DNA of 36,800 nt from JAFLCM01 sp964510955 (GTDB taxonomy: Bacteria; Planctomycetota; Phycisphaerae; Phycisphaerales; UBA1924): assembly GCA_964510955.1 (NCBI GenBank), contig CAZEDW010000039.1, positions 1 through 36,800 of the forward strand, given 5' to 3'. Positions 32,793 through 36,800 of the stretch are shown piece after piece. Under the pieces are notes generated by a model. It ran no database searches and was not told where the DNA came from. It saw only the letters and a list, made by a program, of their open reading frames with translations. Every line of letters begins with the position of its first letter. Position 1 is the first letter of the stretch. Both the position numbers and the translations under genes were made by a program.

Positions 32793-34304
32793 TCACCGGG
32801 TCGGCTGCGGCTTGTCCTTGCTCTCGACGCTGGGCTGCTCGGGCAGCGGCTGGTCGGTGAGCGGGTCGCGGAGCGGGACGTGGTTGACCTGGCCGTTGAA
32901 GAACTCCTTCATCGTGGCGCGACCGTTCAGGTCACCCTTCTCGACCTCGCTCCACTTACCGACGACGAAGATGGCCATCTTGGCGGGGTCGAGGTACTTC
33001 TGGGCGACGCGCTGGACGTCGGCAGCGGTGACGGCCTTGACCTTGTCGCGGTAGGTCTGCCAGTAATCCGCGGGGCGCTTGGTCCACTCGTCGCTGATGA
33101 ACAGGCCGACCGTGCCGGCCTTGGATTCGAACGTGCGCGGGAAGGTCTCGATGGCGGAGTTCTTGGCCACCTCGAGCTCCTCGGCGCTCACCGGCTCAGA
33201 GCGGATCTTGTTGAACTCCTCGAAGATGATCTTGGTCGCCAGGGCGCAGGTGGCGTTCTTGCTCTGGAAGAAGGCCTGGAAGGTGCCGGGGTAGTAGACG
33301 CGGTTGCTGAAGGCGCTGCCGGCTGAGTAGGCCAGGCCCTCCTCGGTGCGGACGCGGTTGACGATTCGGCTGGTGAACCCGCCGCCGCCCAGGATGTCGT
33401 TCATGATCTCGACGGGCACGGCGTCGGGGTCGTCGCGCTTCATGCCTCGGGTCATGATGGCGAACTTGCCCTGGGGGATGTCCTTCTCGATGTGGTAGAC
33501 GCCGGGGTTGAGGGTGTGCTTGGGCTCGGGCGGGTCCGGCACCGGCTCGCCCTTGGCCCAACCCTCCATGGCCTTCTCCAGGCGCGAGAGCATCTCGCTC
33601 TCCTCGAAGTCACCGGTGACGCCGATGATGAGGTTGCCGGGGTGGAACACGCGCTTGTGCCACCACTTCAGGTCGTCAACGGTGAGGCTCTCGATGTTGG
33701 CCTGGGTGGTGACGCGCCCCTCGAAGGTGTCGCGGCCCCACATCAGCGCCGCGCCCTCGCGCCGGGCGATGGTGCCGGCGTCGTCGTTGCGCTGCTTCAT
33801 GTCCTCGATGGTCTCCTTCTTCAGGAGGTCGAAGCGGTCCTGCTGAAAGCGCGGGCTCTTGATCACGTCCATGAAGAGCTTGAAGCTCTGGTCCAGGTTG
33901 GACTTGAGCGTGTTCAGCGTGGCGCTGGTGGCGCTGGTGGAGCAGTTGGCGGCCAGGAAGTCGAACTCTTCGTCGAGATCGGCGGCGCCCTTGTCGCCCG
34001 CGCCGCCGCGCCGGAGCATCGAGCCGGCCATGCCCGAGACGCCCCACTTGCCCTCGGGCTCGATCCAGCCGCCACCGCGGAAGCTGAAGTTGATGGTGAC
34101 GAGCGGCACTTCCTTGCTGGCGGCGAGGTAGACGGGCACGCCGTTGGACAGCGTGCGCCGGAAGTCCTGGGCCTTGGGGGGCGTGAAGGCGAGGGGCTTG
34201 AACTGGAGCTTCTCGGGGCGCTCGGGGATGTTGGCGTTTGATTCGGCGAACGCCGCGCCGGTGATCAGCAGCAGGGCGGCGGCAATGATGGATCGGGGTT
34301 TCAT
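32793..34304 (-). CDS. M16 family peptidase, non-catalytic partner subunit
   Basis: This 503-residue exported protein has a signal peptide (MKPRSIIAAALLLITGAAFA) and the two-lobed M16 fold. Where active members have the zinc site HXXEH it reads WGVSGMAGSMLRRGG (87-100), so it cannot bind zinc there. It retains the Arg/Tyr pair of the second lobe (RTEEGLAYSAGS, Arg319 and Tyr326) that completes the active site of the partner subunit in heterodimeric M16B peptidases. It lies 103 bases after the catalytic-subunit gene on the same strand, so the two probably form a periplasmic heterodimer that degrades peptides inside a closed chamber. Its substrate is unknown. Confidence 0.9.
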   Translation of the reverse strand: MKPRSIIAAALLLITGAAFAESNANIPERPEKLQFKPLAFTPPKAQDFRRTLSNGVPVYLAASKEVPLVTINFSFRGGGWIEPEGKWGVSGMAGSMLRRGGAGDKGAADLDEEFDFLAANCSTSATSATLNTLKSNLDQSFKLFMDVIKSPRFQQDRFDLLKKETIEDMKQRNDDAGTIARREGAALMWGRDTFEGRVTTQANIESLTVDDLKWWHKRVFHPGNLIIGVTGDFEESEMLSRLEKAMEGWAKGEPVPDPPEPKHTLNPGVYHIEKDIPQGKFAIMTRGMKRDDPDAVPVEIMNDILGGGGFTSRIVNRVRTEEGLAYSAGSAFSNRVYYPGTFQAFFQSKNATCALATKIIFEEFNKIRSEPVSAEELEVAKNSAIETFPRTFESKAGTVGLFISDEWTKRPADYWQTYRDKVKAVTAADVQRVAQKYLDPAKMAIFVVGKWSEVEKGDLNGRATMKEFFNGQVNHVPLRDPLTDQPLPEQPSVESKDKPQPTR

Positions 34305-34358
34305 ATGGAGGGGCCTCGTGTGAGGTGATGGGTTGATGAGGGAAGCGGTCCTGGTTTT

Positions 34359-34378
34359 CCCCGCGCCTGCGCGCGGGG
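34359..34378. repeat. Perfect GC-rich hairpin between the two M16 genes
   Basis: CCCCGCGC-CTGC-GCGCGGGG is an eight-base stem with a four-base loop in the intercistronic gap. No T run follows on the minus strand, so it is not a normal terminator. It may stabilise or attenuate the M16 message. Confidence 0.55.
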
Positions 34379-34407
34379 CTCGGACGGACACAAAGAGATA
34401 CGGCGGG

Positions 34408-36201
34408 CTACTTGGCGTCCTTGGCGAGCTGCTCGATCCGCTCGCGGACCTTCTTGACCATGTACTCGCCGACCGGCTGCATCTGGGGCGGGAGCTTCTC
34501 CTTCATCTGCTCGAACTGGGCCACGGCCTGCTTGAGGTCTTCGGCGTTGGTCTCCTTGGTCAGCTGCTCGAGCTGCTTCTTCATCATGGCGCGCATCTGC
34601 GGCGGGAGCTTGGAGGCCACGCTGGTGAACTCGGGGTCCTCGCCCTCGGGGGCGGTGCCGGCCTTGCGCTTATAGACCGCCACGGAGCGGTTCTTGGCGT
34701 CGAAGTACTTGTTGGCGACGCGCTTGACGTCCTCGGCGGTGACGGCCTGGATGCGTGCGGGGGCGGTGTTGAGGTACTCCCACCCGCCGCGGGCCTCGGC
34801 CCCGCCGAGCTGGACCATGATGAAGAAGTTATTGGTGAGGCGCCGGAAGTTGTTGGCGGCGTTCTGGTTCTTGACCTTCTGCAGCTCGCGATCGCCCACC
34901 AGCTCGGTCTTGAGCTTCTCGAGCTGCTCGTACCAGCCGGCCTCGATCTGCTCGGGCGTGGCGTCGCCCTTGGTCTGGGCGTCGAACGAGAAGTAACCGG
35001 CGTAGCGCCTGTCTTCCTGGTTGGCCGCGGCGCCCTCGGCGGCGATCTGCTTGCCCTCCACCAGCGCCTTGTGCAGGCGACCGGTGCGCCCGTTCAGGAT
35101 GTCGGCCATGATCGACAGCGCGAAGCTGTCGGCGTGGTTGAACGGCACGGTCTTGTACCGCACCTCGATCTCGGGCTGGCAGTCGCACTCGGCGCTCATG
35201 CGCTGCTCGGCGAGCTGCGGCATCTCGAGCGTCACCACCGGCGGCACCGGGCGGTCCGAGGGCTTGATCCGCTCGAAGTACTTCTTGATGACGGGCTTGA
35301 TCTCGTCGCTCTTGAAATCACCCACCACCACGCCCACAATGTTGTTGGCGCCGTAGTAAGTGTTGTAGTACGCCTGGGCCTGGTCCATCGTGTAGCTGTT
35401 CAGGTCGCTGGTCCAGCCGATCACCGGCCAGGAGTAGGGCGACGACTGCCAGAACATCGCGTCGAACTGCTCCTGGAACACGCCGGTGGGCGTGCTCTCG
35501 GTGCGGAGGCGGCGCTCTTCGTGCACCACGTCACGCTCGGCGTAGAACTCGCGGAACACCGAGTCGGTCAGGCGGTCGCTCTCCATCCACGCCCACAGCT
35601 CGAACTTGTTGGCCGGGACGCTGATGAAGTAGAACGTCATGTCGTACTCGGTGAACGCGTTCATCCCCGAGCCGCCGAAGTTGGTGTAGACCTTGTCGAA
35701 CTCGTTCTTCACCGTGATGCCCTTCTGCTCTTCCTGCAGGCGGGTCAGCTCGGCGCGGAGGGCCTTCATGTCCTCGGTGTCGTTGCGGGCGTCCCACGGG
35801 TCGTCGATCTCGCCGGCCTTCCAACGCCGGTACTGCTGGCCCAGCTGCAGCGCCATCAGCTTGCCGCGGATGTCGGTCTGCTTGGCGCGGAGCTCGGCGT
35901 CCTTCTTGGGGTCGGACGAGCCGATGGTGTTCGTCCCCTTGAACATCATGTGCTCGAAGAAGTGGCTGATGCCGGTGATGCCGGGGCGCTCGTTGGCGCT
36001 TCCAACCTTCGCCACCCAGCCGGCGGCGATGATGTTGGGCTCCTCGGTCCGCGGGTAGAGCAGGAACTTCATACCGTTGTCGAGCGTGAACTCCTCGGCG
36101 TTGACCTGCTGCGCCAGCGCCGGCGCGGGGGTGAGCAGCGGCGTGGCCATCGCCAGCAGCGCCGCGCCGGCTGTCAGGAAGGATGCGATCACACGTTTCA
36201 T
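34408..36201 (-). CDS. M16 family zinc peptidase, catalytic subunit
   Basis: This 597-residue protein starts at the ATG at 36201 (a GTG sits just before). It has a signal peptide ending near PALAQQ and the inverted zinc motif HFFEH (His80, Glu83, His84) in GISHFFEHMMFKG. An insertion of about 75 residues, charged and coiled-coil-like (DPKKDAELRAKQTDIRGKL ... LTRLQEEQKG), separates the motif from the downstream GMNAFTEYDMTFYF segment. The second lobe has GRTGRLHKALVEGKQ in place of the Arg/Tyr signature, which the partner gene supplies. It is upstream of the non-catalytic subunit, and together they resemble split M16B peptidases such as mitochondrial processing peptidase-type pairs. It is probably periplasmic. 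Confidence 0.93.
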   Translation of the reverse strand: MKRVIASFLTAGAALLAMATPLLTPAPALAQQVNAEEFTLDNGMKFLLYPRTEEPNIIAAGWVAKVGSANERPGITGISHFFEHMMFKGTNTIGSSDPKKDAELRAKQTDIRGKLMALQLGQQYRRWKAGEIDDPWDARNDTEDMKALRAELTRLQEEQKGITVKNEFDKVYTNFGGSGMNAFTEYDMTFYFISVPANKFELWAWMESDRLTDSVFREFYAERDVVHEERRLRTESTPTGVFQEQFDAMFWQSSPYSWPVIGWTSDLNSYTMDQAQAYYNTYYGANNIVGVVVGDFKSDEIKPVIKKYFERIKPSDRPVPPVVTLEMPQLAEQRMSAECDCQPEIEVRYKTVPFNHADSFALSIMADILNGRTGRLHKALVEGKQIAAEGAAANQEDRRYAGYFSFDAQTKGDATPEQIEAGWYEQLEKLKTELVGDRELQKVKNQNAANNFRRLTNNFFIMVQLGGAEARGGWEYLNTAPARIQAVTAEDVKRVANKYFDAKNRSVAVYKRKAGTAPEGEDPEFTSVASKLPPQMRAMMKKQLEQLTKETNAEDLKQAVAQFEQMKEKLPPQMQPVGEYMVKKVRERIEQLAKDAK

Positions 36202-36442
36202 CACGGGCTCTCCGGGGGACGGGGTTCGATGCGGCCGTCGCGTCGTGCGCGCTGCGGCAGGGGCTCACTCGGACCCTCCGGGGCCGAACCGAGCGCAAGC
36301 CGAACAACCCCAGACGCGGCAGGGGGGACGATGGTACCGAGAAAACACCGCCGGGGTTGCGGAAAAGCGGTCTCGCCGCGCCGCCAATCAGCGGCTCCAG
36401 CGGGCGTTTGCCCCGGGGCGTAACGCTGCCGATACTGCCCGC

Positions 36443-36800
36443 TTGTCAACCGGCACGACCACGCCCAGTTCTCCGGGACCAGCCGGCGGTTCGGCGAACC
36501 TCCCCGCCGTCTCGCCCGCCGAGGCCGCCTCGCGCCTCGACGCCGGCCAGGTGGTGCTGATCCCGACCGAGACGGTCTTCGGGCTGGCGGCGTCTGCAAC
36601 GTCGGCGGCGGCGCTGGGGAGACTCTGGGGCGCGGCCTCCGGGGGGCGACCGCCCGATCAGCAGCGCCGCGAGCCCCTGGCGTGGCACGTTGATTCGGCC
36701 TCGCGCGCCGCGGAGCGGCTGGGACCGCTTGCGCCGGTGCACGCGCGGCTGCTCGAACGGCTGGCGCCGGGCCCGGTGCTGTTCGCGGTGCGCGTCGGCG
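36443..36800 (+). CDS. Sua5/YciO/YrdC family protein (threonylcarbamoyl-AMP synthase-like), C-terminus outside the window
   Basis: The visible 119 residues include the family signature VVLIPTETVFGLAAS and a later REPLAWHVDS region. YrdC-fold proteins make threonylcarbamoyl-AMP for the t6A37 tRNA modification or are related paralogs. The usual 'K.RP...PL' motif appears as GRPPDQQRREPL, so the Lys is missing or shifted; the insertion of Pro/Gln residues is unusual. The most likely start is a TTG at 36443 (MSTGTTTPSSP), because the frame has no better start, but this is uncertain. It diverges from the M16 operon across a 241-base gap. The gene runs off the window. Confidence 0.75.
   Translation, partial: MSTGTTTPSSPGPAGGSANLPAVSPAEAASRLDAGQVVLIPTETVFGLAASATSAAALGRLWGAASGGRPPDQQRREPLAWHVDSASRAAERLGPLAPVHARLLERLAPGPVLFAVRVG

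Noticed and set aside
34359..34378. Hairpin between the M16 genes as a terminator
   Set aside because: On the coding strand it is not followed by T residues, so it was listed only as a repeat.

Overview
The window reads as chromosomal DNA of a very GC-rich Gram-negative bacterium, most likely a planctomycete of the Phycisphaerae type. This is inferred from two secreted proteins with PEP-CTERM-like tails (PSPG/PTPG, a hydrophobic helix, then an Arg run), from a CcsA with a long extra N-terminal domain, and from short planctomycete-style repeats. No marker gene proves the assignment. No RNA genes, insertion sequences or CRISPR arrays were seen.

Layout. 1-3.4 kb (minus): a partial secreted protein, a PEP-CTERM protein, a class I glutamine amidotransferase-like hydrolase, and a Tat-exported glycosylasparaginase-like enzyme. 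3.5-7.5 kb (minus): a PAS hybrid histidine kinase, a CcmD-like peptide, CcmC, and a six-heme cytochrome c. 7.8-15.5 kb (plus): a four-heme cytochrome, then a tight five-gene operon of NHL lipoprotein, five-heme cytochrome, outer-membrane beta-barrel, second NHL lipoprotein, and a large cytochrome with 11 CXXCH plus one CX3CH motif. 15.6-22.5 kb (plus): a secreted NTF2-like protein, an NtrC-type sigma-54 activator, a membrane sensor with a phosphoacceptor helix but no ATPase domain, then ResB and CcsA. 22.5-36.8 kb is mostly housekeeping or unrelated: YceH, a DUF4126 membrane protein, seryl-tRNA synthetase, a D-2-hydroxyglutarate dehydrogenase-like flavoprotein, an Ig-like repeat protein, a second PEP-CTERM protein, a radical SAM protein, a two-subunit M16 peptidase, and the start of a Sua5/YrdC protein.

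The main discovery is that 5.5-22.5 kb looks like one functional unit: a putative porin-cytochrome conduit for moving electrons across the outer membrane, packaged with its own cytochrome c maturation genes and its own regulator. Five sequences matching the sigma-54 promoter consensus TGGCACG-N4-TTGC, all with exact -24/-12 spacing, lie before ccmC, the four-heme cytochrome, the conduit operon, the NTF2-like/activator/sensor operon, and resB-ccsA. The locus also encodes a GAFTGA-containing activator. I infer an RpoN regulon controlling expression and heme loading of an extracellular electron transfer system carrying about 27 hemes. The electron donor or acceptor cannot be read from the sequence.
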